From CAZUWH01 sp964624075 (lineage in GTDB: Bacteria > Pseudomonadota > Alphaproteobacteria > Rhodospirillales > Rhodospirillaceae): DNA of 64,000 nt. Location of the stretch: the NCBI GenBank assembly GCA_964624075.1, contig CAZUWH010000012.1:1-64000 (forward strand), read 5' to 3'. The position numbers were made by a program, and so were the translations under genes. The notes beneath the pieces were generated by a model that saw nothing but the letters and a program-made list of their open reading frames with translations, searched no databases and was not told the DNA's origin. Below are positions 53,593 to 62,253 of the stretch, one piece after another. Every line of letters starts with the position of its first letter. Within the stretch, counting starts at the first letter, position 1.

Positions 53593-54666
53593 ATGACTCC
53601 AAGGACTTTTCTTATCGTGGCCTTGGTGGCCGTGGCCTCACTGGTCGCTGCTGCCATGGTTGTGACCAGCCTCCCCCCTCGCCATCCGATCGAGACGGAT
53701 GGCGAGGTGCTGTTTCCCGGCCTGGCCGATCAGACCGTTGCCCGCCTGGTGGTCCGCACTGCAACTGGTCCCCTAACGATCGAACGGGGTGAATCGGGGT
53801 GGCGTCTCAAGGAGCGGGATGACTACCCGGTCGATGTTACCAAGGTTCGCGAAACAATAGTAAGAATGGCCCAGACTATCCTTCTGGAACCGAAGACCAC
53901 CAGGCCCGAGCGGCACGCGCTGCTAGATCTCGTCGATCCGGAGGACCCTGCGGCGACTGAAACAACAGCGAGGCCGAAAGGAAAGGGACGCGCCCTTGCT
54001 CTGGAGGATACAACCGGCAAGGTCCTTGCCGCCCTCATCGTCGGCAAGCGTCGCTTCGACCTGGGGGGTACAGGCGGTGCGGAAGAAGGGATCTACGTCC
54101 GCCGTCCAGGCGAGGCGCAAACGTGGCTGGCCCGCACCAGTCTGTTTCCTGCCGCTGAGCCGCGCGGCTGGGTCGATCCGACCGTGATCGGAGTTGATCC
54201 GGCCCGGGTAACGCGGGTCACCTTCCGCCATTCCGACGGCCAGGTAGTGATGGTCAGCCGGACGGACAATGGTCCTCCCGCCGTCCAACCTCTTCCGGCT
54301 CATGCCGACGTGGATGAGGGAACGGCGCAGCGCGTTCTGGCGCTTCTGTCCAATGTGACCCTTGAGGACGTGCGCAAGAAGGATGCAGGTGTGTTCAAGG
54401 CCGATAAAACCATTCGGATCGAGGTGGTCACCCGCGAAGGTCTTCTGATCAACGTTGCCGTGCACGACCATGACGGGGCGACATGGATCACAGTCAATGC
54501 CACCGGCAGGCAGGATATGGATGAGGAAGCCAAAATGGTCAACGATCGCACGCGCGGCTGGCTATACCGGCTCCCCTCCTATAACGCGGCCGTCTTTCAC
54601 AGCCGCCAGAGCGACCTGGTCAAGAAAGGGGCGGATAAACCGGAAGCGGAGGGGTTTCAGGATTAA
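53593..54666 (+). CDS. DUF4340 protein of the Gld-like operon
   Basis: 357 residues: an N-terminal membrane anchor (FLIVALVAVASLVAAAMVV), then a DUF4340 domain with VARLVVRTATGPLTIERGES and GWRLKERDDYPVDVTKVRET, and in the second half VEVVTREG-like strands. DUF4340 proteins regularly follow gldA-F-G-like genes, as here with a 66-base gap. The C-terminus (GWLYRLPSYNAAVFHSRQSD) contains a pattern common in the family. It probably sits in the periplasm with the GldG-like protein. A GGGAG ribosome site precedes the ATG. Confidence 0.88.
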   Translation: MTPRTFLIVALVAVASLVAAAMVVTSLPPRHPIETDGEVLFPGLADQTVARLVVRTATGPLTIERGESGWRLKERDDYPVDVTKVRETIVRMAQTILLEPKTTRPERHALLDLVDPEDPAATETTARPKGKGRALALEDTTGKVLAALIVGKRRFDLGGTGGAEEGIYVRRPGEAQTWLARTSLFPAAEPRGWVDPTVIGVDPARVTRVTFRHSDGQVVMVSRTDNGPPAVQPLPAHADVDEGTAQRVLALLSNVTLEDVRKKDAGVFKADKTIRIEVVTREGLLINVAVHDHDGATWITVNATGRQDMDEEAKMVNDRTRGWLYRLPSYNAAVFHSRQSDLVKKGADKPEAEGFQD

Positions 54667-54739
54667 AGGATCTAAGAGGAATGGTTCCCGCATGCAGACA
54701 AGTTCACCTCCGCAGAGTGCAAGATTACCGCATTTCATA

Positions 54740-54795
54740 TCAGGGATAACCCACTCTTCCCTCAAGGGGAAGGAGGATCGCTTGTTTCAACGGCA
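54740..54795. terminator. Hairpin after the Gld-like operon
   Basis: TCTTCCCTCAAGGGGAAGGA, at about 54757-54776, forms a short hairpin beyond the last gene of the operon. No run of T follows, so the call is tentative. Confidence 0.35.
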
Positions 54796-55522
54796 TTGGA
54801 CCAGACCTTTCCTCCACCCCCTCACGCCTGGCCGAGTCTCGGGGTTGTCATCCCGACGCTGAATGCGGCAACGGCCGTAGCGGCGTATATGGCATCCGTA
54901 TGTCGTTGGCAGGGCAGGCTGGATATGGTGGGTTGCGGACGGCGGCTCTGCCGATGGCACACCGGTCCTGGCCGCCGCCCGGGTCGTGCAAAGCCGGCGC
55001 GGTCGGGGTCTTCAGCTTATCATGGGGGTAGCTGTCGCTCAGGGCGACTGGCTCTTGTTCCTGTATGCCGATACCATTCTTGCCCCTGGCTGGGAGGAGG
55101 AAGCATGCCGCTTCATGGCAGGGCAAGGGCGGGCGGAACGGGCCGCCGCGTTCCGGTTTGCTCTTGATGATACAGTGTCCGCGGCGCGCCGGGTCGAGCG
55201 GCTGACGGCATGGCGCTGCCAGAGAATGAAGTTGCCCTACGGCGATCATGGCCTGCTGTTGCCGCTGCTGTTGCCGCGCCTCTTTTACGACCGGCTGGGC
55301 GCGGCTACCGGCCTGACCTGCCGCTGATGGAGGATATTGATCTGGTCCGATGGATCGGCGGTCGCCGGCTGGTGCTGCTGGAGACCCCTGCCGTCACCTC
55401 TACCGCCCGTTACCGGCGCGACGGCTATTGGCAACGGCCGCTGCGCAATTTGGTGTGCCTTGCCTTTACACCTTATAGGTGTGCCAGCGACAGCGATTGC
55501 TAGACTGTATGATGGCAGATGA
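54796..55522 (+). pseudogene. TIGR04283-type family 2 glycosyltransferase, frameshifted
   Basis: Pieces in order but in three frames: WPSLGVVIPTLNAATAVAAY (start of a GT-A fold), then VADGGSADGTPVLAAARVVQ, then RGRGLQLIMGVAVAQGDWLL and FLYADTILAPGW (metal-binding D-x-D region as ADT). AAAFRFALDD and KLPYGDHGLLLP follow, then LMEDIDLVRWIGGRRLVLLE, TSTARYRRDGYWQRPLRNL, and in another frame LHLIGVPATAIARLYDGR. The overall pattern is that of the TIGR04283 glycosyltransferase family. At least three frame changes disable it. Confidence 0.82.
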
Positions 55523-55857
55523 TACCGGCGCGTCATCTTCATGAGGGCACTGCCAAAAACCCTTCCCCTTGGATCGAGGGAGGGTTTGGGAGGAGGTGAT
55601 ATTTGAATCCAGAAGAGGATTATTTTGTCCCACGCTTTGTGTCCCGTGTGTCTCGGCAGAGGGAACCTCATGCAATCCTAGTGCGTCCCCATCACCCCCC
55701 CCCTGCCTTTCCCCGATCCAAGGGGGAGGTAAAAGTGCCCATGACCTGCTGCCCGCGGCTAGGTGGGCGTGTCGTCATGTGGGGTTGACGGGGATGCAGG
55801 AGGTGCAAGAATTGTTTGTAAGGTGCATAAACGACCCATAGGAACAGGTCAACCGCC
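55523..55857. repeat. Intergenic RA repeats before gltX
   Basis: CCCTTCCCCTTGGATCGAGG with GGGTTTGGGAGGAGGTGAT (about 55560-55602) and the inverse CCCCATCACCCCCCCCCTGC with CCCCGATCCAAGGGGGAGG (about 55687-55730) are two RA units facing each other. No gene is seen. Confidence 0.65.
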
Positions 55858-57213
55858 ATGTCCATTACCGTTCGCTTCGCGCCTAGCCCGACCGGGCTTC
55901 TTCACGTCGGCAATGCCCGTGTGGCCCTGTTCAACCGCCTGTTCGCCGACCGTCACGGGGGACGCTTTATCCTGCGTCTGGATGATACCGATGTCGAACG
56001 TTCCCGGGAGGATTATGCCGCCGCTATTGAACGGGATCTGGCCTGGCTTGGCATCATCTGGGAACACAAGGTGCGACAGAGTGAACGGCTGACACGCTAC
56101 GATGTGGTAATGGCCCGGCTGCTGGCGGTGGAACGGGTGTACCCTTGTTACGAAACGGCTGAGGAACTGGAGCGTCGTCGCTGCTTGCGGCGCACGTGTG
56201 GCCAGCCACCGATCTATGACCGTGCCGCCCTGAAGTTGTCGGTGGCTGACCGTGCCCGTCTGGAAGCAGAGGGGTGCCGGCCGCACTGGCGGTTCCGGCT
56301 TGATCTGCATGAGATGAGGTGGGATGATCTAGTGCGAGGGCCTTGCCATTATCATGGCGCGCATCTGAGCGACCCGGTCCTCCAGCGGGCAGATGGAACC
56401 TATCTCTATACGCTGCCTTCAGTGGTCGATGATATTGATCTTGCTGTCACCCATGTCATTCGCGGCGAGGACCACGTGACCAATACGGCTGTGCAGAGTC
56501 AGCTTTTCCAGGCGTTGGAGGCGTTGCCGCCAGCTTTTGCCCACCTGCCGCTGATGAGCGACGCGAGCGGACAGGGGTTGTCGAAACGGCTGGGTTCGCT
56601 GTCTCTCGATTCCTTCCGCCAGCAGGGCATCGAGCCCATGGCCCTTGCCAGTCTGCTTGCCGCGGTTGGAACAGGGGGATCTCCCCAGCTCAAGGGCACG
56701 CTTGCCGAACTGGCGGCGGGTTTCACTCTCGAGCATTGCAGCCGCGCGGCACCGCGTTTCGACATGACCGAACTGTGGCACATGAACGCGCGCCTCTTGC
56801 ACGAGACCCCTCTTGCCGTTGTCCGCGAACGGCTGGCAGCCATGGGTCTGGGCGAAGTGACGGAGGCCTTCTGGAGCGCCGTGCGTGCTAATCTCGATCG
56901 TCTTGAGACAGCGGTCGTATGGTGGCGGGTATGCACACATCCGCAGACAGTCAGGATCGAAGATGCCGACCTGTGTGCCTGCGCCGCCGACCTTCTGCCG
57001 CCCGAGCCGTGGGACGAAACCACCTGGTCTGTCTGGACCAATGCCATCAGGACAGCGACAGGGCGCACGGGCAAGGCCCTGTTTCATCCCTTGCGACTGG
57101 CCCTGACCGGTCGTGACCACGGCCCGGAACTGAAAGGGCTGCTGCTGGTGATTGGCCGGACCCGGGCGCTGATCCGGCTGCGGGGGAGTGATGCTGGCAT
57201 GCTAGCCAGATGA
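55858..57213 (+). CDS. gltX: Glutamyl-tRNA synthetase
   Basis: A 451-residue class I synthetase. The HIGH box is FAPSPTGLLHVGNARVALFN (HVGN), the KMSKS box is GLSKRLGS, and RLDDTDVERS contacts Glu/ATP. The anticodon-binding helical part follows. At about 450 residues it fits the shorter of the two GltX types found in many alphaproteobacteria. Which tRNA set it charges (Glu only, or Glu and Gln for later amidation) cannot be seen. The ATG at 55858 follows ACAGGTCAACCGCC with a weak ribosome site. It is intact between two broken genes. Confidence 0.94.
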   Translation: MSITVRFAPSPTGLLHVGNARVALFNRLFADRHGGRFILRLDDTDVERSREDYAAAIERDLAWLGIIWEHKVRQSERLTRYDVVMARLLAVERVYPCYETAEELERRRCLRRTCGQPPIYDRAALKLSVADRARLEAEGCRPHWRFRLDLHEMRWDDLVRGPCHYHGAHLSDPVLQRADGTYLYTLPSVVDDIDLAVTHVIRGEDHVTNTAVQSQLFQALEALPPAFAHLPLMSDASGQGLSKRLGSLSLDSFRQQGIEPMALASLLAAVGTGGSPQLKGTLAELAAGFTLEHCSRAAPRFDMTELWHMNARLLHETPLAVVRERLAAMGLGEVTEAFWSAVRANLDRLETAVVWWRVCTHPQTVRIEDADLCACAADLLPPEPWDETTWSVWTNAIRTATGRTGKALFHPLRLALTGRDHGPELKGLLLVIGRTRALIRLRGSDAGMLAR

Positions 57214-57897
57214 TAATGGGCAAACATTGGACACGCCGACCTGACCTGATTGGAAAGAGGCTTGTGCAAGAGCTCTCCTGAGCCGCTGCCATACCTCATA
57301 CGGTTTCCGGAAAGCCTCGGACTTTCCGGAAATCTGCCCTCAGTCGCCGGGTGCAGGAGCGCCAGCCCGCGTTGGGGGCTCGGAGTCCGGAAATTTTCCG
57401 GACTCCGTATCAGGCTTGCACTCTACCGTATGCGCATCTCTGACCTTATAAGTGCTGCGGCCGTCGTGTGAGCGCGTCTGCTGCCGGGGGAATGCCCTGC
57501 GAACCGCCACGAGCCGCTCTGCCGCCGGACCAGACGTCCCCTTTACCCTATACCCCAACCCTCCCCCATCAAGGGGGAGGGGGTCTTTCCTCCCAGAGGG
57601 GGGGATCTGTCCGGAGCGGATCAAGGGAGCATGAAGCCTTCCGCCTGAAATGGCAAGCCCTCCCCCCCTTGGATCGGGGGAGAGTTGGGTGGGGGTGATG
57701 GCTCCGCCTGGAGGACGGCTGTCTGTTGCAGGCCCGATGATGTGACCACCGCAATTTCACGCGTGCCATGGCAGGCGTGAATACCGTCGGGCTGCCTGTT
57801 GGAGGGAAACCGTTCCTGTCCAGGAACGCCATCTCTTCTATTGACACGCCGATGGAGAGACCTTCCACCGCAGGTCCGTTCTACAAGTCGCGGTATG
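57214..57897. repeat. Repeat cluster with RB copy 2 and RA units
   Basis: RB copy 2 lies at 57298-57410. At about 57498-57545 is an inverted RA module (GAACCGCCACGAG, CGGACCAGACGTC), then AACCCTCCCCCATCAAGGGG. At 57625-57705 are GCATGAAGCCTTCCGCCTG, CCCCTTGGATCGGGGGAG and GTTGGGTGGGGGTGAT. No coding sequence is supported. Confidence 0.75.
57298..57410. repeat. RB double-hairpin element, copy 2
   Basis: It begins ATACGGTTTCCGGAAAG and ends TTTTCCGGACTCCGTAT, so ATACGG/CCGTAT are exact terminal inverted repeats. It contains GGACTTTCCGGAAA, CCCTCAGTCGCCGGG and GGGGGCTCGGAGTCCGGAAA. It aligns along its whole length with the copy at 1301-1415, with few changes. Confidence 0.88.
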
Positions 57898-59316
57898 TCA
57901 ACCGGTCGATCCTTCTCCAGACCGTGCCCATACCTGGAGGACCAAAACAGCTTCCGCGATAACAGGCTCCCAATCTCCGGCTCGTTCCTGGCGAAAGATG
58001 CGTAGCGAGGGATACCAGGCACTCGCAGATCCCGTCCGTCCCCAGCGCCAATCGGCCGGTGTGCGTGCGAGCAACTACGTCAGCCTGCCCATGGCGGCGG
58101 CAAGATAGCCAACCGCCGTGCATACTGAAATCACGAGGTCCATCCGGGTACTGGCCGCTGCCGTGTCGGCGAAGTCCCATAGATGCGGCGAAAGGTTCCA
58201 CCTGATCGAAGCCGGAGGCGGCCAGATCCTTCTGGGCCGGACCGACTTGTAACGCATACCGTGCCACGTCCCCGGTTTCCAGCAGCGGCTGGAGCAGCGG
58301 CCACGGGATCGAGCGCTTGGCGTTGTTGGACTGGGTGGGGCCGCCCGCTCCATTATACCACGCCTACCTTGGGTTTGCCGCCCGTGGGCAGCCGTGCTGT
58401 CCAGGCCGCGTCGTCCTCCGCTGTGGCGTGCAGATAACCGGTTGCGAGCGGCAGGTCGGCGGTCGTGAGCTCCAGACGGTGGGGGAGAGTGAACTGAGGC
58501 ACCGCATAATCCAGATCCGCCGGGGACGGGTCGGGGGCAAGAAGATGCGGGCTATGTGCCGGGACCTTGGAAGATCACTGCCGCGGCGCGCCCAACGAGG
58601 CGCGTCCACCAGCGGCGCGAGTTGCATGGTATCGCCATAGCCCTGCTCCGCCCATACCAGGGTGCGCTTCCCCACCAGAGGTTCGCCCCGCGCCAGTTGG
58701 GTACCGACAAAAGCCAGTGCGGCTCGGGAAAGGCGGGCCAATGCCAACGCCACTCGTACTCCCGCCCGCCGGCGGTGAGGTCACCCTCGCCCAGCAGGGC
58801 TAGATTCCAGTGCCCTAGGGCATAGCCGGGCGCGCAGACCACCGCCTGGCGGTAGCAGGCCAGCGCTTCCTCCGGGCAGCCGAGTTCCATCAGGACCTTG
58901 CCCAGGGTGGTCCGGGCGTCTTCGATCTTCTCGATCGCGCCGGTAAAACGTAACCGCCTCGCGGTAGTGTCCCCCGATCTGAAGGGAGGCTGCTAGGTCG
59001 ACCAGGGTGGCAACAGCCGCCCTGTTTTTACCAAGGCGATCAAGAGCGGCGGCAAGATTTTCCGCCCCCATCGGCTGGCCGGGATCGACGCGCAGCGCAT
59101 GGCGGACAAAGATCTGCCGCCCGTTTGTGATCGCCCGTGAGCGCGGCAAGAACACCAAGCTGATGCAGGCATGGTGCCGTCATCAGTCTGGGCCGGTCGA
59201 TCAGATCGAGATAGCCGGTGCGGGCGCCGGCTTAAGTCGCCTGCCGCGTGCTTGCGCAGGGCGAAGCCAAAGGCTGGAACGGCACGGGCGATGACGTCGA
59301 GTGGTCGCGGGTCCAT
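57898..59316 (-). pseudogene. TPR protein with glycosyltransferase-like C-terminus, broken
   Basis: From an ATG at 59316 (CCAGGAG upstream) the minus strand gives TPR-like pieces in shifting frames: RHALRVDPGQPMGAENLAAA, LACYRQAVVCAPGYALGHWN, and REYEWRWHWPAFP. Next is the linker LVWAEQGYGDTMQL. A C-terminal part similar to heptosyltransferase-like folds follows: MDLVISVCTAVGYLAAAMGR, a TAG where Trp is expected, then ARTPADWRWG, AWYPSLRIFRQERAGDWEPV and a stop at 57898. Such TPR-glycosyltransferase fusions often serve flagellin or surface-glycan modification. Many frameshifts make it non-functional. Confidence 0.82.
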
Positions 59317-59595
59317 TGGAATTCTCCTGGTTCAAGTGAAAGATGTCGCGCTTGACAGGCGCGCATCAGGCGTTGGAGATTGTCATGGGGCTGTTGCCAT
59401 CAGTAAAAAAGAAAGTCAACTTCTACGAGTTTCTCCCGCAGGAAACAGAACCTGCTGGACCTGAGACGGCCAGATGATTGATAATGGAGAATCCAGAGGT
59501 GCAATTTTACGGCGTGGTCAGGTGGAACGATTACGGTGCGCAACGAGTCCTGTTATCGCCTTCATGTCTTGACAGCGCCGGAGGGGGGAAATGAA

Positions 59596-60270
59596 GTGTT
59601 GATAACTGCCTTCTTCAGGGGCGTAGGCCAGATGGCTGATTCCCGTCTGCGTGCCATTGCTCTGCGCGGGGTGGGAATCTCTGTCGTTACCTATATGATC
59701 CTGTGGGGGGGAGTGTCGTGGCTGTTGGCCGCAACGACGGTGCTGTCGATCGGGTGGATGGAAACCCTGGTGGATGTGGCAGGAAGTCTGGCAGCGTTTG
59801 CCCTAAGTCTCCTGTTTTTTCCCGCTTTCGTCAGCACCGTGATCGGTTTCTTCCTCGAAGACGTCATCCAGGCCGTTGAGGCACGCCACTACCCGAATCT
59901 GCCACCGGTGCGGCATCGGCCTCCGAGGGAGATCGTGTGGGAGGGAATCCGTTATGCCGGCGTATTGATTGCCGTCAATCTCCTGGCACTGCCCCTTTAT
60001 GTGCTAGTGCCGTTTATCAATCTGTTGGTTTTCTTTGTTCTGAACGGCTATCTTCTAGGCAGGGAGTATTATGAGCTGGTCGCTCTGCGCCGGTTGAGCG
60101 AGGTTGATGCCCGGAAACTGTGGATCCGCGGGAAAAGGTCGCTGTGGATGGCTGGAGGGGTGATTGCCGGGTTATTGGCCATTCCGGGGGTGAATGTCCT
60201 TGCCCCCATCATGGCCACAGCCTTCATGGTCCACGTGTTCGAGGATCTGCAGCGGCGCAAGGGAGGGTGA
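59596..60270 (+). CDS. EI24/CysZ-like integral membrane protein
   Basis: About 224 residues from a GTG at 59596 (GGGGGGAAATGAA upstream). The open frame reaches a GTG at 59536, which has no good ribosome site. Several hydrophobic segments are seen (VVTYMILWGGVSWLLAATTV; LAAFALSLLFFPAFVSTVIG; LALPLYVLVPFINLLVFFVL), with the family segments NGYLLGREYYELVALRRL and GVNVLAPIMATAFMVHVFED. EI24-domain proteins include the sulfate permease CysZ; many alphaproteobacterial members are uncharacterised. It is followed closely by the bactofilin gene. Confidence 0.8.
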   Translation: MLITAFFRGVGQMADSRLRAIALRGVGISVVTYMILWGGVSWLLAATTVLSIGWMETLVDVAGSLAAFALSLLFFPAFVSTVIGFFLEDVIQAVEARHYPNLPPVRHRPPREIVWEGIRYAGVLIAVNLLALPLYVLVPFINLLVFFVLNGYLLGREYYELVALRRLSEVDARKLWIRGKRSLWMAGGVIAGLLAIPGVNVLAPIMATAFMVHVFEDLQRRKGG

Positions 60271-60346
60271 TTTCTCCCTTGCGATGGATCATATGGACAA
60301 AATTGTGACGAAAGCCGTTCGCGCATTGGCAAAGGATGGGGAGAAC

Positions 60347-60949
60347 ATGTTCCGACGCAAGAAGGATGATGATGCGAAAATACTCGGCACGCCCCCGCCC
60401 GCCACATCCAGACTCAATGTCGAGGATGAACTGGCCCCGCCGCTGAAGCTTTACGGCAAACGGCCGCCGGCTTTTGCGCCAGTGCGTTCGGATATTCCGC
60501 GCCGGGGTGCAATGGATCTGCCAGGGGCGACTCGTCGCCATCCGGCGGACCCTCATGAAGGCAAAAAGTTGATTGTTGGCCGCGATATCGAGTTGGCCGG
60601 CGAAATCACTGCCTGCGATCGTCTCGTGGTAGAAGGCAAGGTGGCAGCCGATCTGACTGATGCCGGGGTCATCGAAGTCGCCCAGACGGGGATCTTCCGG
60701 GGCAGTGCCGAGGTTGACGATGCCGACATCAGTGGCCTGTTCGACGGTACGTTGACCGTTCACCGCAAGCTCATCATCCGAGGCACCGGGCAGGTTCGCG
60801 GCACGATACGTTATGCGCGGATCGTTATCGAACTTGGAGGGGAGGTACATGGTACGGTTGATACTATTGCGTCTGAAACGAAGAGTGAAGACCAAATGCG
60901 GCAACTTACGCCCCCGCTGCCTCCCGTGATGGTCGATCAAACGTCCTGA
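60347..60949 (+). CDS. Bactofilin
   Basis: About 200 residues from the ATG at 60347 (GGGGAG 5-6 bases upstream); in-frame starts at 60284 and 60194 also exist. After a disordered N-terminal third lies a DUF583 bactofilin beta-helix: KKLIVGRDIELAGEITACDR, LVVEGKVAADLTDAGVIEV, ISGLFDGTLTVHRKLII, and GQVRGTIRYARIVIELGGEV. Bactofilins self-assemble into filaments without nucleotides and scaffold wall enzymes or polarity factors. It lies between the EI24-like gene and a lipoprotein gene on the same strand, a possible cell-envelope unit. Confidence 0.9.
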   Translation: MFRRKKDDDAKILGTPPPATSRLNVEDELAPPLKLYGKRPPAFAPVRSDIPRRGAMDLPGATRRHPADPHEGKKLIVGRDIELAGEITACDRLVVEGKVAADLTDAGVIEVAQTGIFRGSAEVDDADISGLFDGTLTVHRKLIIRGTGQVRGTIRYARIVIELGGEVHGTVDTIASETKSEDQMRQLTPPLPPVMVDQTS

Positions 60950-60980
60950 CCGGGGCGCGTGGAACACGGGACCAAAAAAA

Positions 60981-61664
60981 ATGGCCTCGATGACAGGGCG
61001 AAACATCTGTCCGTCGCCTGAGGGGGGTCATCGCATCTCCCGGTATTTTCACCTTGCCGGGGTAGTGGGTGTGTGCGTTGCGGTGACGGCTTGTGCAATC
61101 GGGCCACGCAAGCGCCATCCGGCCAAAGTGGTTCTTCGGGACACGGTGATGACGGCGGGAACACCGGAGGGGGAGCCGGAAAGTCCGCCGGCCGGAACGG
61201 AGCGGCGGGACACTTTCCTTCCGGTAAGGGAAGAGCAGTCTTTCTCTGCGATGGCGAGCGCTGTCCTATCAGGGATGGCGGCGTCCACAGCAGCCGATGT
61301 CCTGCCGGTACCCGTTCCGCCTCCTGTTTCCACCGGCGAGTCTGCCGGTGCGGAAGAAGTGACCGGGCAGCTCGTGACCCTGCCGGAGGGGAGCGGACCG
61401 ATCGGACCGATGCGCCTACATGGCCTGGGCCGCCGAGAGGTCCGGGCCTTTCTGGGGGAACCGGGTCTGTTGCGTCGCGATCCACCCGCAGAGGTATGGC
61501 AGTATCATAGTCTCAATTGCGTGGTGGATCTGTTCCTCTATGCGGATAAGAACGAACAGCGGGTTGCCTATGTCCAGGTACGCTCCCTGAAAGCCGATGG
61601 TCAACAGGTCAACGAAACCGAGTGCCTGAACCGTATCGCGCGCAGTCATCACCAGAAATTCTGA
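60981..61664 (+). CDS. Putative lipoprotein with SmpA-like C-terminal segment
   Basis: 227 codons. A hydrophobic stretch ending in a lipobox-like VTAC (LAGVVGVCVAVTAC) suggests lipid attachment to a Cys near residue 38 of the frame. A start nearer that stretch would make a more usual signal. The middle is Pro/Ala-rich and probably unstructured. The last 90 residues contain HGLGRREVRAFLGEPGLLRR and PAEVWQYHSLNCVVDLFLYA, similar in plan to SmpA/OmlA-type domains (L...V...LG.P.....)  and to conserved alphaproteobacterial hypothetical lipoproteins. It follows the bactofilin gene by about 30 bases. Confidence 0.7.
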   Translation: MASMTGRNICPSPEGGHRISRYFHLAGVVGVCVAVTACAIGPRKRHPAKVVLRDTVMTAGTPEGEPESPPAGTERRDTFLPVREEQSFSAMASAVLSGMAASTAADVLPVPVPPPVSTGESAGAEEVTGQLVTLPEGSGPIGPMRLHGLGRREVRAFLGEPGLLRRDPPAEVWQYHSLNCVVDLFLYADKNEQRVAYVQVRSLKADGQQVNETECLNRIARSHHQKF

Positions 61665-62253
61665 TAACGGGAAAGAGTGGACAAGAAGCCTCCGCACATC
61701 CGGGAAACTGTCCGGAAAGCGTACGGACATTCCCCGTACACCTGCTCTCTCCCTCCCCTTTGGGATCGGGAGCGGATTCAGCGATTCTCATTATGAGAAT
61801 GATACTGATTTGTAAATGAGACATCCATGCCCCCCCCTCCTCTTGGAGGAAACACGCTTTCCCCCTGGACGGAAGACCCTCTCCCTCTTGGATTAGGGGA
61901 GGGTTGGGGTAGGGGTGATCGAGACGTCTGGTCTGGGGAGGGGGGGCTGTGGTAGAAGGGGGAGCTCGCAACGGTCACGCCCCTTGGGCCACGGACTAAG
62001 GGCGTTCCAGACGGAGGCATCACACCCCCACCTCACCCAACCCTCCCCCATCTAGGGGGAGGGCTTGCTGTTCCAAGCGGAAGGGCTTCATGCCCCTCCC
62101 TCCAACCCTCTCCTGACGGACCCCGTTCCGAAAGAGACCCCTTCCTCTTGGGAGAAAGATCCTCTCCCCTGGACGGAAGACTCCCGCCCCCTTGGGATCG
62201 GGAGCGGATTCCCGGAAGTGTCCATATTCCGCATGATCCTCCCGTTTGACCAA
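61665..62253. repeat. Large RA repeat cluster
   Basis: An RB-like fragment (CTGTCCGGAAAGCGTACGGA, 61709-61728) is followed by RA modules. These are GAGAATGATACTGATTTG (about 61795), CCTCCTCTTGGAGGAAACAC, GAGGGTTGGGGTAGGGGTGA with GACGTCTGGTCTGGGG (about 61900-61935), AACCCTCCCCCATCTAGGGG, GCTTGCTGTTCCAAGCGGAA, and CCGAAAGAGACCCC. The first and last modules match 261-470 in the same order. No gene is visible. Confidence 0.75.

Noticed and set aside
2620..59316. Many disabled genes carry TAG (soxA, soxX, crp-like, hydrolase, cpaE, tadE, TPR gene), suggesting TAG might be read as an amino acid.
   Set aside because: TAG also ends intact tadA and rsh at the normal place. The residues it replaces differ (Gln, Trp and others), soxC has TAA and TGA as well, and most of these genes also carry frameshifts.
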